Assembly (NCBI RefSeq): GCF_029869545.1
Contig: NZ_JARWQD010000093.1
Coordinates: 1-41,174 of the forward strand
Source of the DNA: Nocardia wallacei
GTDB lineage: Bacteria > Actinomycetota > Actinomycetes > Mycobacteriales > Mycobacteriaceae
DNA length: 41,174 nucleotides
Reading direction: 5' to 3'
In this document: piece after piece, positions 1-7,337 of the stretch
Numbering within the stretch: position 1 is the stretch's first letter
Layout: the number at the start of each line of letters is the position of its first letter
Notes under the pieces: generated by a model
What the model was told of the DNA's origin: nothing
The model's database searches: none
What the model saw: the letters and a program-made list of their open reading frames with translations, nothing else
Translations under genes and position numbers: made by a program

Positions 1-153
1 GTCAGCCTGCTGCCCGCCATCCGCAGGCACAACATCGACCTGCGCCCGCCCCGGGCCCCCCCCCCCCACCGATCGCCGGATGCAGAAATTCACCACCGGC
101 GGGAAGCCGACGGAAGATCACGAATCTGCAGCCGTTGTGCAACGAACGAATGT
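1..153. other. Window edge with a 12-C homopolymer; no assigned gene
   Basis: Plus-strand frame 1 is open from base 1 straight into the small membrane-protein frame, and its first 18 codons have almost only G or C in third position, so the start of the window could be the 3' end of a gene entering from the left. A run of twelve C residues lies at 56-67, after which the codon pattern degrades. A miscounted C would shift the frame here, so I do not assign a gene. The reverse strand also stays open in part, so the direction is not certain. Confidence 0.3.
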
Positions 154-384
154 TTGCCCGTGCAAAGAACGGGTACCCAACAATTTGTGGACCGTGGGCT
201 CAGAAACGCTACTCCCCGGTACCGCAAGCTGCTTCCCGGCGATTGGGTGGAACGCCTGATCGTCGGACTGCTCTTCGCGGTATCCGCGGGGGGTGTGTAC
301 TTGCTGACCGGCGCCGTGCTGTCGGCGCTGCTGGTCGGCATCCTGGTAGCGGTGGTCGCCATCGGCGTCGTGACGCAGCTGTAA
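154..384 (+). CDS. Small two-helix membrane protein, unknown function
   Basis: The predicted 76-residue product has a short charged N-terminal part and then two hydrophobic stretches (about residues 35-55 and 57-74) separated by a short turn, so it should sit in the cytoplasmic membrane as a hairpin. From about residue 25 the codons show the strong third-position G/C bias of true genes here. The start is unclear: TTG at 154 is used, GTG at 160 is equally possible, and no ribosome binding site is evident; the frame is also open upstream to the window edge. It converges on sdhB and shares a bidirectional hairpin with it. I do not recognise a family. Confidence 0.5.
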   Translation: MPVQRTGTQQFVDRGLRNATPRYRKLLPGDWVERLIVGLLFAVSAGGVYLLTGAVLSALLVGILVAVVAIGVVTQL

Positions 385-395
385 TCCCCATCCTC

Positions 396-417
396 CCGGC
401 GTGGAGTTCCACGCCGG
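396..417. terminator. Bidirectional hairpin between the small membrane protein and sdhB
   Basis: Perfect inverted repeat CCGGCGTGGA / TCCACGCCGG with a 2-base centre (in RNA probably an 8-bp stem and 6-base loop). It lies 11 bases after the plus-strand stop and 29 bases after the sdhB stop on the minus strand. There is no T tract, as is common for actinobacterial terminators. Confidence 0.65.
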
Positions 418-446
418 AATGAGCGGGTACGCGCGGCTGTTGCCGG

Positions 447-1193
447 TCAGCGGCGGAAGAGTTTGTTGCCCAACCACACGATGGGGTCGTATTTCCGGTC
501 GACCACGCGCTCCTTCATCGGGATGAGGGCGTTATCGGTGATCTTGATGTGCTCGGGGCAGACCTCGGTGCAGCACTTGGTGATATTGCAGTAGCCGAGG
601 CCGAAATCCTCCTGCGCCATCTCGCGGCGGTCGGCCACATCCAGCGGGTGCATTTCCAGCTCCGCGACCCGCATCAGGTAGCGCGGCCCGGCGAAGGCCT
701 CCTTGTTGTCCTCGTGATCACGCACCACGTGACAGGTGTTCTGGCACAGGAAGCATTCGATGCACTTGCGGAACTCCTGCGAGCGCTCGACATCGCGCTG
801 CTGCATCCGGTATTCGCCCGGCTTCAGGTCCGCGGGCGGTGTGAACGACGGGATCTCGCGTGCCTTCTTGTAGTTGAGCGATACGTCGGTCACCAGGTCG
901 CGGATGACCGGGAAGGTGCGCAGCGGCGTCACCGTGATCAGCTCGTCCGGCGAGAAGGTCGACATTCGGGTCATGCACAGCAGCCGCGGGCGGCCGTTGA
1001 TCTCCGCGGAGCAGGATCCGCACTTACCGGCCTTGCAGTTCCAGCGCACCGCCAGATCGGGCGCCTGGGTGGCCTGCAGGCGGTGGATGATGTCGAGCAC
1101 GACCTCGCCCTCGTTCACCTCGACGGTGAAGTCCTGCAGATCACCACCGTCGGTGTCGCCGCGCCATACTCGGAACCGGGCGTCGTAACCCAT
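447..1193 (-). CDS. sdhB: Succinate dehydrogenase iron-sulfur subunit (Sdh1 type)
   Basis: The 248-residue protein carries electrons from the flavoprotein to the membrane anchor of succinate dehydrogenase (complex II) on the inner face of the membrane. The N-terminal ferredoxin-like half holds the [2Fe-2S] cysteines C53, C58, C61 and C73. The C-terminal half has the motif CIECFLCQNTC (144-154) and a second cluster region with C202, C207, C208 and C212, for the [4Fe-4S] and [3Fe-4S] centres. ATG at 1193 begins 2 bases after the sdhA stop, with an AAAGGGG element about 10 bases upstream, so the two genes are translationally coupled. Length and motif spacing match the mycobacterial Rv0247c-type subunit. 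It is the last gene of the operon. Confidence 0.96.
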   Translation of the reverse strand: MGYDARFRVWRGDTDGGDLQDFTVEVNEGEVVLDIIHRLQATQAPDLAVRWNCKAGKCGSCSAEINGRPRLLCMTRMSTFSPDELITVTPLRTFPVIRDLVTDVSLNYKKAREIPSFTPPADLKPGEYRMQQRDVERSQEFRKCIECFLCQNTCHVVRDHEDNKEAFAGPRYLMRVAELEMHPLDVADRREMAQEDFGLGYCNITKCCTEVCPEHIKITDNALIPMKERVVDRKYDPIVWLGNKLFRR

Positions 1194-1195
1194 TG

Positions 1196-3139
1196 CTACG
1201 CATCCCCTTTCGCGGAGGAGCCCGTTGCCGACGGATGTCCGGCGAGTTCCTCTGAGGTGTAATACTTTTCGAGCTCGCTCAGGTCGAACAGGGCGAGTAG
1301 TTCGGGGCGCATAGGCAGCTGCTCGGCCCGTGTCACCGTCACGGCGGGCACGGTCTGGCCCACCTCGTCCGGATCGGTGCGGCACACCAGCAGGGTGTGG
1401 CGCCAGGTGGGATCCATCTGCGGGTGGTCGTCGCGGGTGTGGCCGCCCCGGCTCTCGGTGCGCAGCAGCGCGGCCTGGGCGACGCACTCGCTGACCAGCA
1501 GCATGTTGCGCAGATCCACGGCCAGGTGCCATCCCGGATTGAACTGCCGGTGGCCCTCCACGGTGACGTTGTCGTAGCGCTCGCGCAGCTCGGCGAGCTT
1601 CTCGATCGCCTCCTGCAGCTCGTGCTCCTTGCGGATGATGCCGACGAGGTCGTTCATCACCTGCTGCATGTCGGTGTGCAGCGTGTAGGGGTTCTCGCCC
1701 GGGCCGGTGCTCGGCGGATCGAACGGTGCCAGTGCGGTTTTCGCGGCCTCGGCGATATCGGCGTCGGCGATCTCCGGGCGCTTGTCGCCCAGCTCCTCGA
1801 CGTAGGTGGCCGCGCCCAGCCCGGCCCGGCGCCCGAACACCAGCAGGTCCGACAGGGAGTTGCCGCCGAGCCGGTTGGATCCGTGCATGCCGCCGGAACA
1901 TTCACCGGCCGCGAACAGCCCGGGGACGACGGCCGCGCCGGTGTCCGGATCGACCTCGATCCCGCCCATCACGTAGTGACACGTGGGCCCGACCTCCATC
2001 GGCTCCTTCGTGATGTCCACGTCGGCAAGCTCTTTGAACTGGTGGTGCATCGACGGCAGCCGCTTCATGATCTCCGCGGCGGGCATCCGGGAGGCGATAT
2101 CGAGATAGACGCCGCCGTGCGGGGTGCCGCGGCCCGCCTTGACCTCTTCGTTGATCGCGCGGGCCACCTCGTCGCGGGGCAGCAGATCGGGCGTGCGGCG
2201 CGCGGAATCGTTGTCGCGCAACCACTGATCCGCCTCCTCCTCGGTCTCGGCGTACTGCCCCTTGAACACCGGGGGGATGTAGTCGAACATGAACCGCTTG
2301 CCCTCGGTGTTCTTCAGCACCCCGCCGTCGCCGCGCACGCCCTCGGTGACGAGGATGCCCTTCACGCTGGGCGGCCAGACCATGCCGGTCGGATGGAACT
2401 GCAGGAACTCCATGTTGATCAGCGTCGCCCCGGCCCGCAGCGCCAGCGCGTGCCCGTCGCCGGTGTACTCCCAGGAGTTCGAGGTCACCTTGTAGGACTT
2501 GCCGATTCCGCCGGTGGCCAGCACCACCGCGGGCGTCTCGAACAGGATGAATCGGCCCGATTCCCGCCAGTACCCGAAGGCGCCGGAGATGCGGTCGCCG
2601 TCCTTCAGCAGGTCGGTGATGGTGCACTCGGCGAATACCTTGATGCGCGACTCGTAGTCGCCGGTGGCCGCGTAGTCCTCCTGCTGCAGTGAGACGATCT
2701 TCTGCTGCATGGTGCGGATGATCTCGAGGCCGGTGCGGTCGCCGACGTGGGCGAGCCGCGGGTAGGTGTGACCGCCGAAGTTGCGCTGGCTGATCCGGCC
2801 GTCTGCGGTCCGATCGAACAGCGCCCCATAGGTTTCCAGCTCCCAGACCCGCTCCGGGGCCTCCTGGGCGTGCAGTTCGGCCATGCGCCAGTTGTTGAGG
2901 AACTTGCCGCCCCGCATCGTGTCCTTGAAATGCGTTTGCCAGCTGTCCTTTTCGTTGGCGTTGCCCATGGAGGCGGCGCAGCCGCCCTCGGCCATGACGG
3001 TGTGTGCCTTGCCGAACAGCGATTTGCACACCACCGCCACCGACAGCCCGTGCTCGCGGGCCTCGATGACCGCACGTAGTCCGGCGCCGCCGGCACCGAT
3101 CACGACGACGTCGTACTTGTGCCGTTCGACTTCAGGCAT
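1196..3139 (-). CDS. sdhA: Succinate dehydrogenase flavoprotein subunit (Sdh1 type)
   Basis: This 647-residue subunit oxidises succinate to fumarate with covalently bound FAD. The N terminus has the dinucleotide motif GAGGAG. The AHTVMAEGG segment supplies the histidine that in this family attaches FAD. FHPTG and GVRGDGG hold substrate-binding and catalytic residues (the Arg acts as proton shuttle in the family), and HGSNRLGGNSL near residue 415 closes the FAD site. The ATG at 3139 is preceded by AGGAG about 10 bases upstream. The gene lies 39 bases after sdhC and 2 bases before sdhB, in the order sdhC-sdhA-sdhB. The family also includes fumarate reductases; the anchor type and synteny favour the mycobacterial Sdh1 complex. 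Confidence 0.96.
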   Translation of the reverse strand: MPEVERHKYDVVVIGAGGAGLRAVIEAREHGLSVAVVCKSLFGKAHTVMAEGGCAASMGNANEKDSWQTHFKDTMRGGKFLNNWRMAELHAQEAPERVWELETYGALFDRTADGRISQRNFGGHTYPRLAHVGDRTGLEIIRTMQQKIVSLQQEDYAATGDYESRIKVFAECTITDLLKDGDRISGAFGYWRESGRFILFETPAVVLATGGIGKSYKVTSNSWEYTGDGHALALRAGATLINMEFLQFHPTGMVWPPSVKGILVTEGVRGDGGVLKNTEGKRFMFDYIPPVFKGQYAETEEEADQWLRDNDSARRTPDLLPRDEVARAINEEVKAGRGTPHGGVYLDIASRMPAAEIMKRLPSMHHQFKELADVDITKEPMEVGPTCHYVMGGIEVDPDTGAAVVPGLFAAGECSGGMHGSNRLGGNSLSDLLVFGRRAGLGAATYVEELGDKRPEIADADIAEAAKTALAPFDPPSTGPGENPYTLHTDMQQVMNDLVGIIRKEHELQEAIEKLAELRERYDNVTVEGHRQFNPGWHLAVDLRNMLLVSECVAQAALLRTESRGGHTRDDHPQMDPTWRHTLLVCRTDPDEVGQTVPAVTVTRAEQLPMRPELLALFDLSELEKYYTSEELAGHPSATGSSAKGDA

Positions 3140-3178
3140 GGAACCGAATACTCCTGGGGGAGAAGGTGTTTGGCAGAA

Positions 3179-4009
3179 TCAATTGACGAACCGCAGATCG
3201 GAGATGGTGTCGCTGGCGACGAGCATGACGTAGAAGTCGGTGAGCATCAGCGTGCCCAGCGTGATCCACGCCAGCGCCATGTGCCGGGTGTTCAGCCGCG
3301 ACACCTGGGTCCAGAACCAGTAGCGGACCGGATGCGCGGAGAAGTGTTTGAGCCGCCCGCCCGCGATGTGCCGACAGGAATGGCACGACAGGGTGTAGGC
3401 CCACAGCAGCACCACGTTCACCAGCAGCACGATGTTGCCCAAGCCGAAGCCGAAGCCGCCGGACTTGCCGTGGAAGGCGGTGATCGCGTCGTAGGTGTTG
3501 ATCACCGCGACGATGCCCGCGATATAGAAGAAGTAGCGGTGCACGTTCTGGATGATCAGCGGAAGCCGGGTCTCCCCCGTGTATTTCGCGTGCGGCTCGG
3601 CCACGGCGCAGGCGGGCGGGGAGAACCACACCGCGCGGTAGTAGGCCTTGCGGTAGTAGTAGCAGGTCAGCCGGAACAGCAGCAGGAACGGCAGCACCAG
3701 GAAGCCCAGCGGGATCCACATCGGAAGCTCGCCCACCCAGTGCCCGAAATGCGCCGAGCCCTCGACGCACGAGGAACTCACGCACGGCGAGTAGAACGGC
3801 GTCAGATAGTGGTAGTCGGCCACCCAATACGCCGACCGCACAAAGGCTCTCACGGTCGCGTAGATGATGAACGCGGACAGGCCCAGCACGGTGATGAGCG
3901 GCGGTAGCCACCAGCGGTCGGTGCGCAGCGTCCGCGCCGCGATGGCCGCGCGGCCGAGACCGAATACTCCCGTGCCCGATTCGGGTGTGCGTGTCGGTGC
4001 GGCGCTCAC
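3179..4009 (-). CDS. sdhC: Succinate dehydrogenase membrane anchor (Sdh1 type, Rieske-like motif)
   Basis: The 276-residue integral membrane protein has about five hydrophobic segments (near 36-52, 98-117, 157-175, 188-206 and 245-265) and anchors SdhAB to the membrane for quinone reduction. It resembles the Rv0249c-type anchor rather than the short SdhC/SdhD pair of other bacteria. It contains CVSSSC (76-81) and, after the fourth segment, CHSCRH (209-214). Mycobacterial Sdh1 is known to carry a membrane-embedded Rieske-type [2Fe-2S] centre, and these Cys/His residues are the obvious ligand candidates. Start is GTG at 4009 with GAGGTG 5 bases upstream. It is the first large gene of the operon, preceded by a long leader. 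Confidence 0.92.
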   Translation of the reverse strand: MSAAPTRTPESGTGVFGLGRAAIAARTLRTDRWWLPPLITVLGLSAFIIYATVRAFVRSAYWVADYHYLTPFYSPCVSSSCVEGSAHFGHWVGELPMWIPLGFLVLPFLLLFRLTCYYYRKAYYRAVWFSPPACAVAEPHAKYTGETRLPLIIQNVHRYFFYIAGIVAVINTYDAITAFHGKSGGFGFGLGNIVLLVNVVLLWAYTLSCHSCRHIAGGRLKHFSAHPVRYWFWTQVSRLNTRHMALAWITLGTLMLTDFYVMLVASDTISDLRFVN

Positions 4010-4043
4010 GATGTCACCTCGCAGTCGCTCGACTCAAGCTGGC

Positions 4044-4085
4044 TCACCGCAGGATGCCTCGCTGATCTACCCCGTGGAACGTCAT
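4044..4085 (-). CDS. Candidate 13-codon leader peptide upstream of sdhC
   Basis: A short reading frame, MTFHGVDQRGILR, begins with ATG at 4085 preceded by a perfect GGAGG at 4091-4095 (minus strand, 5-base spacing) and ends with TGA 34 bases before the sdhC GTG. The good ribosome binding site makes translation likely, but 13 codons is too few for a statistical test. It could be a regulatory upstream ORF for the sdh operon; there is no run of one amino acid that would suggest classical attenuation. Confidence 0.4.
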   Translation of the reverse strand: MTFHGVDQRGILR

Positions 4086-4117
4086 CGTTACCTCCGGCAT
4101 CGAATGTGATGGTGAGC

Positions 4118-4123
4118 ACCATA
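4118..4123 (-). promoter_or_regulatory. Candidate -10 element of the sdh operon
   Basis: On the minus strand TATGGT fits the actinobacterial TANNNT -10 pattern and would start RNA near 4111, giving a leader of about 100 bases that contains the 13-codon frame. No good -35 element is seen. Confidence 0.3.
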
Positions 4124-4188
4124 CGGCACCCCTGCTATGACCGTTGCCCGGTCTCGGCAATATCGACCCGCCTGGACGGCTATGATTT

Positions 4189-4215
4189 GCGCCACATTTT
4201 CTGATCATGTGGCGC
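4189..4215. promoter_or_regulatory. Perfect 9-bp inverted repeat in the gap before sdhC
   Basis: GCGCCACAT and ATGTGGCGC are separated by 9 bases. The 450-base gap 4010-4459 between sdhC and the upstream hypothetical gene otherwise holds only the leader peptide, the candidate -10 and a 12-base palindrome TTGCGATCGCAA at 4377-4388. The repeat lies about 70-100 bases upstream of the proposed sdh start site, so it may be an operator; it could instead be a terminator hairpin for the gene ending at 4460, but it is about 245 bases downstream of it. Confidence 0.45.
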
Positions 4216-4459
4216 GGCGGCCTCGACAGTGAACCGTAAGCAAACCTCACGAACTGTGCTGGACCACAGGGCCTTTCGGGCCGCGCCCGGAATCCCCCCG
4301 TTTCGGGCGGTATCCGCGCCGGTCGGGCCGTCACATGTCAGCAACAACGCGGGTGCGTATCGAGAATGCGCGACGGTTGCGATCGCAAAACTGCTGTCGC
4401 GCAACAGGGTGTCCTCGGTGACATCGACCTGCTGCGGCTCGCGATGAGAGAACTGTGGG

Positions 4460-4750
4460 TTACTTGGTGCGGGGGCGGGAGTGGAAGCCCAGGCCCTCGT
4501 CCTGTGCGCCCATCCAGGCGGCCTCGTCGGACTTGCTGTCCGGGACGTAGATGACCTCCTGCTGGCGGCGCTCGGCGACCTCCGGCGGGGGCGACTTCTC
4601 GAACTCGTCGGCGTCGATGGTGAGCCGCTCGAGGTCGTTCTCCAGTCGACGCACCGAATTGGAGTCACCGTAGTGGGACTTCAGTGCACCGATGCACTGT
4701 CGGAGCTGCCCGACCGCGAAGTGCAACTCCGCAATCTCGCTGCGTGTCAT
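4460..4750 (-). CDS. Conserved-type small hypothetical protein upstream of sdh operon
   Basis: The 96-residue soluble protein begins with an alpha-helical region (about residues 3-55) rich in Leu and charged residues, consistent with a coiled or bundled helix, followed by a Pro/Glu-rich linker and a basic C-terminal tail ending RPRTK. ATG at 4750 has GGAGG 5 bases upstream; a longer reading frame to 4783 lacks such a site. In Mycobacterium tuberculosis a conserved hypothetical gene of similar size (Rv0250c) also precedes the Sdh1 genes, so synteny suggests the two belong together. Function unknown; no catalytic motif is seen. Confidence 0.78.
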   Translation of the reverse strand: MTRSEIAELHFAVGQLRQCIGALKSHYGDSNSVRRLENDLERLTIDADEFEKSPPPEVAERRQQEVIYVPDSKSDEAAWMGAQDEGLGFHSRPRTK

Positions 4751-4785
4751 CGAAACCTCCTCGAGCCCTGTGAGCGACCACACAT

Positions 4786-4812
4786 CGTGATCTACAACAC
4801 ACTACGTGATCT
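4786..4812. repeat. Direct repeat of CGTGATCT upstream of the hypothetical gene
   Basis: Two copies of CGTGATCT (4786-4793 and 4805-4812) start 19 bases apart, about two helix turns, just upstream of the gene starting at 4750. A tandem activator site is possible. Confidence 0.4.
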
Positions 4813-4880
4813 TTTCCGACCTGGCTCGTCCGAATCCGAAAATGACGCTTTCCTTTTGTATCCGCCCGGTCGCGCAGGCG

Positions 4881-4904
4881 CGCGGGCTGCGGGATCAGCC
4901 CGCG
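4881..4904 (-). terminator. Hairpin overlapping the hydrolase stop codon
   Basis: CGCGGGCTG and CAGCCCGCG form a perfect 9-bp stem with a 6-base loop. The TGA of the alpha/beta hydrolase (4895-4897) lies inside it. No T tract follows. Confidence 0.5.
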
Positions 4905-5854
4905 ACCGCGTACGATTCTCCGCCGCTCACGCCGGTGACGGCCCGGTCGACCAGGGCGGCCACCGCGGCCGCCACCTCCTCGGCGCGCTCGAGGATGACG
5001 CTGTGCCCGGCGCCGTCGAGGCGGACCAGTTCGGCCCCGCCGAGCTGCGACGCCAGCACCACCGAATGGGCGAACGGGATCATGATGTCGGCCGAGCCGG
5101 CCAGCACGAGGGCCGGCAGGTCGGCCAGGAGCCGCAGCGTCGGGGTCTCGTCGAATCGGATCAGCGAGTCCAGGAACGAGGCCATGGTCAGCAGCGGCGT
5201 GTCGTTGAGCAGCGCCGTCGCGACGGCGACCATGCGCGGGCTCGCCCTGCGGGTGCCGAAGCCCGCGTCGCGCACGATCGGCTCGAAGATGCGGCGGCTC
5301 AACCGCTTCGACGCCTGCATCACCCGCGGCGCGCGCCGCACCGCCACCTGCAGCGACGACACCGCCCGCCGGTTGAGGAAGCGGGCGAGACCGACGGTGG
5401 TCAGGCCGCCGGCCGCCCCGGCGAGCAGGCCGATCCCGATGATCCGGCTGCCGATCGCCGCCGGGAACAGCCGGGCGTAGGCGAGCACCACCATCGCCCC
5501 CATCGAATGTCCGACGAGCACAACGGGACCCGTCGCGGCCACCGCGCGCAGCACGGCATCGAGATCGCGCGCCAGTTGCTCGATGGTGTACGTGGACGGA
5601 TCGGCGGCGCCCGAGTCGCCGTGCCCGCGGTGGTCGTAGAACACCATGCGGGTGTCCTCGTCCCACTGGCGAAACAGCTGATCGCGCAGGAACGACCAGG
5701 ATTCGGTGCGCAGGCAGTGGCCGTGTACGAACACCACGGTCAGCGGCGCGGTGTGTGAACCGAAGACGCGCACGGCGAGGGCCGTGCCGTCGTCGGCGCC
5801 GACGGTGACACGGTGGCCGTCGTAGTCGGCGGCACGAAGGGCGGTCGTGGACAT
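4895..5854 (-). CDS. Alpha/beta-hydrolase fold protein
   Basis: The 319-residue product has the typical order of an alpha/beta hydrolase: oxyanion-hole motif VFVHGHC near residue 42, DHRGHGDS near 75, the nucleophile elbow GHSMG near 115, an acid in the segment VLAGSADIMIP, and the catalytic His in GAGHSVILE near 285. A lid region (about 150-215) rich in Arg suggests a lipophilic substrate. No signal peptide is visible, so it is probably cytosolic; the substrate cannot be told. ATG at 5854 has AGGAG about 7 bases upstream. It is transcribed towards the small hypothetical gene but separated from it by a strong hairpin, so it is probably its own unit. Confidence 0.9.
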   Translation of the reverse strand: MSTTALRAADYDGHRVTVGADDGTALAVRVFGSHTAPLTVVFVHGHCLRTESWSFLRDQLFRQWDEDTRMVFYDHRGHGDSGAADPSTYTIEQLARDLDAVLRAVAATGPVVLVGHSMGAMVVLAYARLFPAAIGSRIIGIGLLAGAAGGLTTVGLARFLNRRAVSSLQVAVRRAPRVMQASKRLSRRIFEPIVRDAGFGTRRASPRMVAVATALLNDTPLLTMASFLDSLIRFDETPTLRLLADLPALVLAGSADIMIPFAHSVVLASQLGGAELVRLDGAGHSVILERAEEVAAAVAALVDRAVTGVSGGESYAVAG

Positions 5855-5988
5855 AACGTGCTCCTGGGAGTCCGCTGTTGCCCGGTTGTCGATAGAGATT
5901 TCCAGCCCGTTAACGGCCCGAACCTGGCGTTACGCACGCGTTGCCGAACCGCCGCCGGGCCGCCGCTCCCGCCGCCGGGCAAGCCGAC

Positions 5989-6037
5989 CGAAATCTTCGG
6001 GTATCGAGCGCTGGGGGTAGACAGCAGTAGATTTCCG
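5989..6037. repeat. 49-bp palindromic repeat, degenerate left copy
   Basis: This segment aligns without gaps to 7254-7302, matching at roughly three quarters of positions and almost fully in the outer arms (GAAATCTTCGGGTATC and GACAGCAGTAGATTTC here). Its own arms are only about 12 of 16 complementary, whereas the right copy is perfect. The two copies flank the epoxide hydrolase gene in the same orientation. Confidence 0.65.
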
Positions 6038-6052
6038 AACGGAAGTCGATAT

Positions 6053-6081
6053 CCATCTAGGACCTGAACGGTCCTAGATGG
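6053..6081. promoter_or_regulatory. Perfect 12-bp palindromic operator before the epoxide hydrolase
   Basis: CCATCTAGGACC and GGTCCTAGATGG are perfect reverse complements separated by TGAAC. The site ends 17 bases before the ATG at 6099. A possible -10 element TACCGT at 6086-6091 would start RNA at about the ATG, so the palindrome would cover the -35 region. That placement suggests a dimeric repressor, for example of the TetR or MarR type; no regulator gene is adjacent. Confidence 0.75.
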
Positions 6082-6098
6082 CTCCTACCGTTGCGGTC

Positions 6099-7244
6099 AT
6101 GAGCTTCGAGAGCAGCGAGATTCGCCCCTTCCGCATCGACATCCCGCAGGCCGAGCTGGACGACCTGCACCGGCGACTGGCCGAGACCCGATGGGCCCCA
6201 CAGCTGCCCGGCGAGGGCCGCAGCCGGGGCGTGCCCGTCGCCGAGCTGCGGGAGCTGGCCCGGTACTGGGGCGAGCGGTTCGACTGGCGGGCGCAGGAGG
6301 CGGGCCTCAACGAGTTTCCGCAGTTCCTGACCGAAATCGACGGCATGGACGTGCATTTCGTGCATGTGCGGTCCGCCGAGCCGGACGCCCTGCCGCTGGT
6401 GCTCAATCACGGCTGGCCCAACTCGTTCGTGGAATTCGCGGAGTTGATCGGCAGGTTGACCGATCCCCGGGCGCACGGTGGTGACCCGGCGCGGGCCTTC
6501 CATGTGGTGGTGCCCTCGGTGCCCGGGTACGGGTTCTCCGCGCCGCCGCGCGAAACCGGCTGGAGCGCCGAACGAGTCGCGCGGATGTGGGTGGAGTTGA
6601 TGTCCCGGCTCGGCTACGACCGGTACGGCGTGCAGGGCGGCGACTTCGGCGGCTACGTGGCCACGGCGATGGCCGAGGCGGCGCCCGATCGCGTGGTGGG
6701 CCTGTATATCACCGGCGGCCTGGGCTTTCCGACAGAGCAGGACCTGCCGGACCTCGACGACGAGGAGCGCGCGGCCTACGAGGCGCTCATGTCGGCGGAC
6801 TGGGTGAACGGCGTCGACCACCATGCGCTGCTGCGGTCGGCGCCGCAGACCTTCTCCTACGGCTGGAACGACTCGCCGGTCGCGGCGCTGGGCTGGATGC
6901 TGCAGAAGTTCCACGATTTCAGCGCGGGCGGGGACCTGTCCGAGGCGATCGACCGCGATGCGCTGCTGACCAATGTCGGTCTCTACTGGTTCACCCAGAC
7001 CTGCGGCACCTCGGCCTGGTCGTACTACGCGAGCAGCGGGTTCGCCTGGCCGACGGGGTCGGCGACGGTACCGACCGGGGTGTACAGCGGCGACTCCCCC
7101 AGCATCCGCCGGCTCGCCGAGCGCACAGCGAAGATCGTGCACTGGCCGGTGGGCAATGCGGCCGGTCACCACTTCATCGCCATGGACCAGCCCGACGCGT
7201 ACGCCGCCGACCTGCGCACCTTCTTCTTCGCCGTCGCGAGATAG
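6099..7244 (+). CDS. Epoxide hydrolase, EHN-domain family
   Basis: The 381-residue protein starts with the long N-terminal lid/meander region of microsomal-type epoxide hydrolases (about residues 5-110) and continues as an alpha/beta-hydrolase core. HGWPNS gives the oxyanion hole. GGDFGG near residue 183 holds the expected Asp nucleophile, which attacks the epoxide to form an ester later hydrolysed by water. [10 protein letters not shown] near 355 supplies the catalytic His. Family members open epoxides to diols. I chose ATG at 6099 rather than 6078 because the earlier ATG lies inside the operator palindrome. No ribosome site is seen; a leaderless transcript is likely. The gene sits alone between two related palindromic repeats. 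Confidence 0.9.
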   Translation: MSFESSEIRPFRIDIPQAELDDLHRRLAETRWAPQLPGEGRSRGVPVAELRELARYWGERFDWRAQEAGLNEFPQFLTEIDGMDVHFVHVRSAEPDALPLVLNHGWPNSFVEFAELIGRLTDPRAHGGDPARAFHVVVPSVPGYGFSAPPRETGWSAERVARMWVELMSRLGYDRYGVQGGDFGGYVATAMAEAAPDRVVGLYITGGLGFPTEQDLPDLDDEERAAYEALMSADWVNGVDHHALLRSAPQTFSYGWNDSPVAALGWMLQKFHDFSAGGDLSEAIDRDALLTNVGLYWFTQTCGTSAWSYYASSGFAWPTGSATVPTGVYSGDSPSIRRLAERTAKIVHWPVGNAAGHHFIAMDQPDAYAADLRTFFFAVAR

Positions 7245-7254
7245 GGCTCGTGAG

Positions 7255-7302
7255 GAAAATCTACGGCTATCGAGTCAATGGACTAGATAGCCGTAGATTT
7301 TC
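7255..7302. terminator. Perfect 17-bp bidirectional terminator; right copy of the 49-bp repeat
   Basis: Arms 7255-7271 (GAAAATCTACGGCTATC) and 7286-7302 are perfect reverse complements around a 14-base loop. The outer A4/T4 gives a U tract in both directions, so it fits an intrinsic terminator for both the epoxide hydrolase (stop at 7244) and the convergent acyl-CoA dehydrogenase (stop at 7338). A degenerate copy lies at 5989-6037. Confidence 0.85.
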
Positions 7303-7337
7303 ATGACCTCGCGGTCGTCCGGTCGGCGTCCGGAGCT

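Noticed and set aside
447..1901. A 484-codon minus-strand frame whose first half is Arg-rich and lies inside sdhA
   Set aside because: Only the last 248 codons are SdhB. The upstream part is the shadow frame of sdhA, and the ATG at 1193 has the right position.
4044..4334. 96-codon frame upstream of sdhC
   Set aside because: The N-terminal part looks non-coding; only the last 13 codons have a ribosome site and are listed as a candidate leader peptide.
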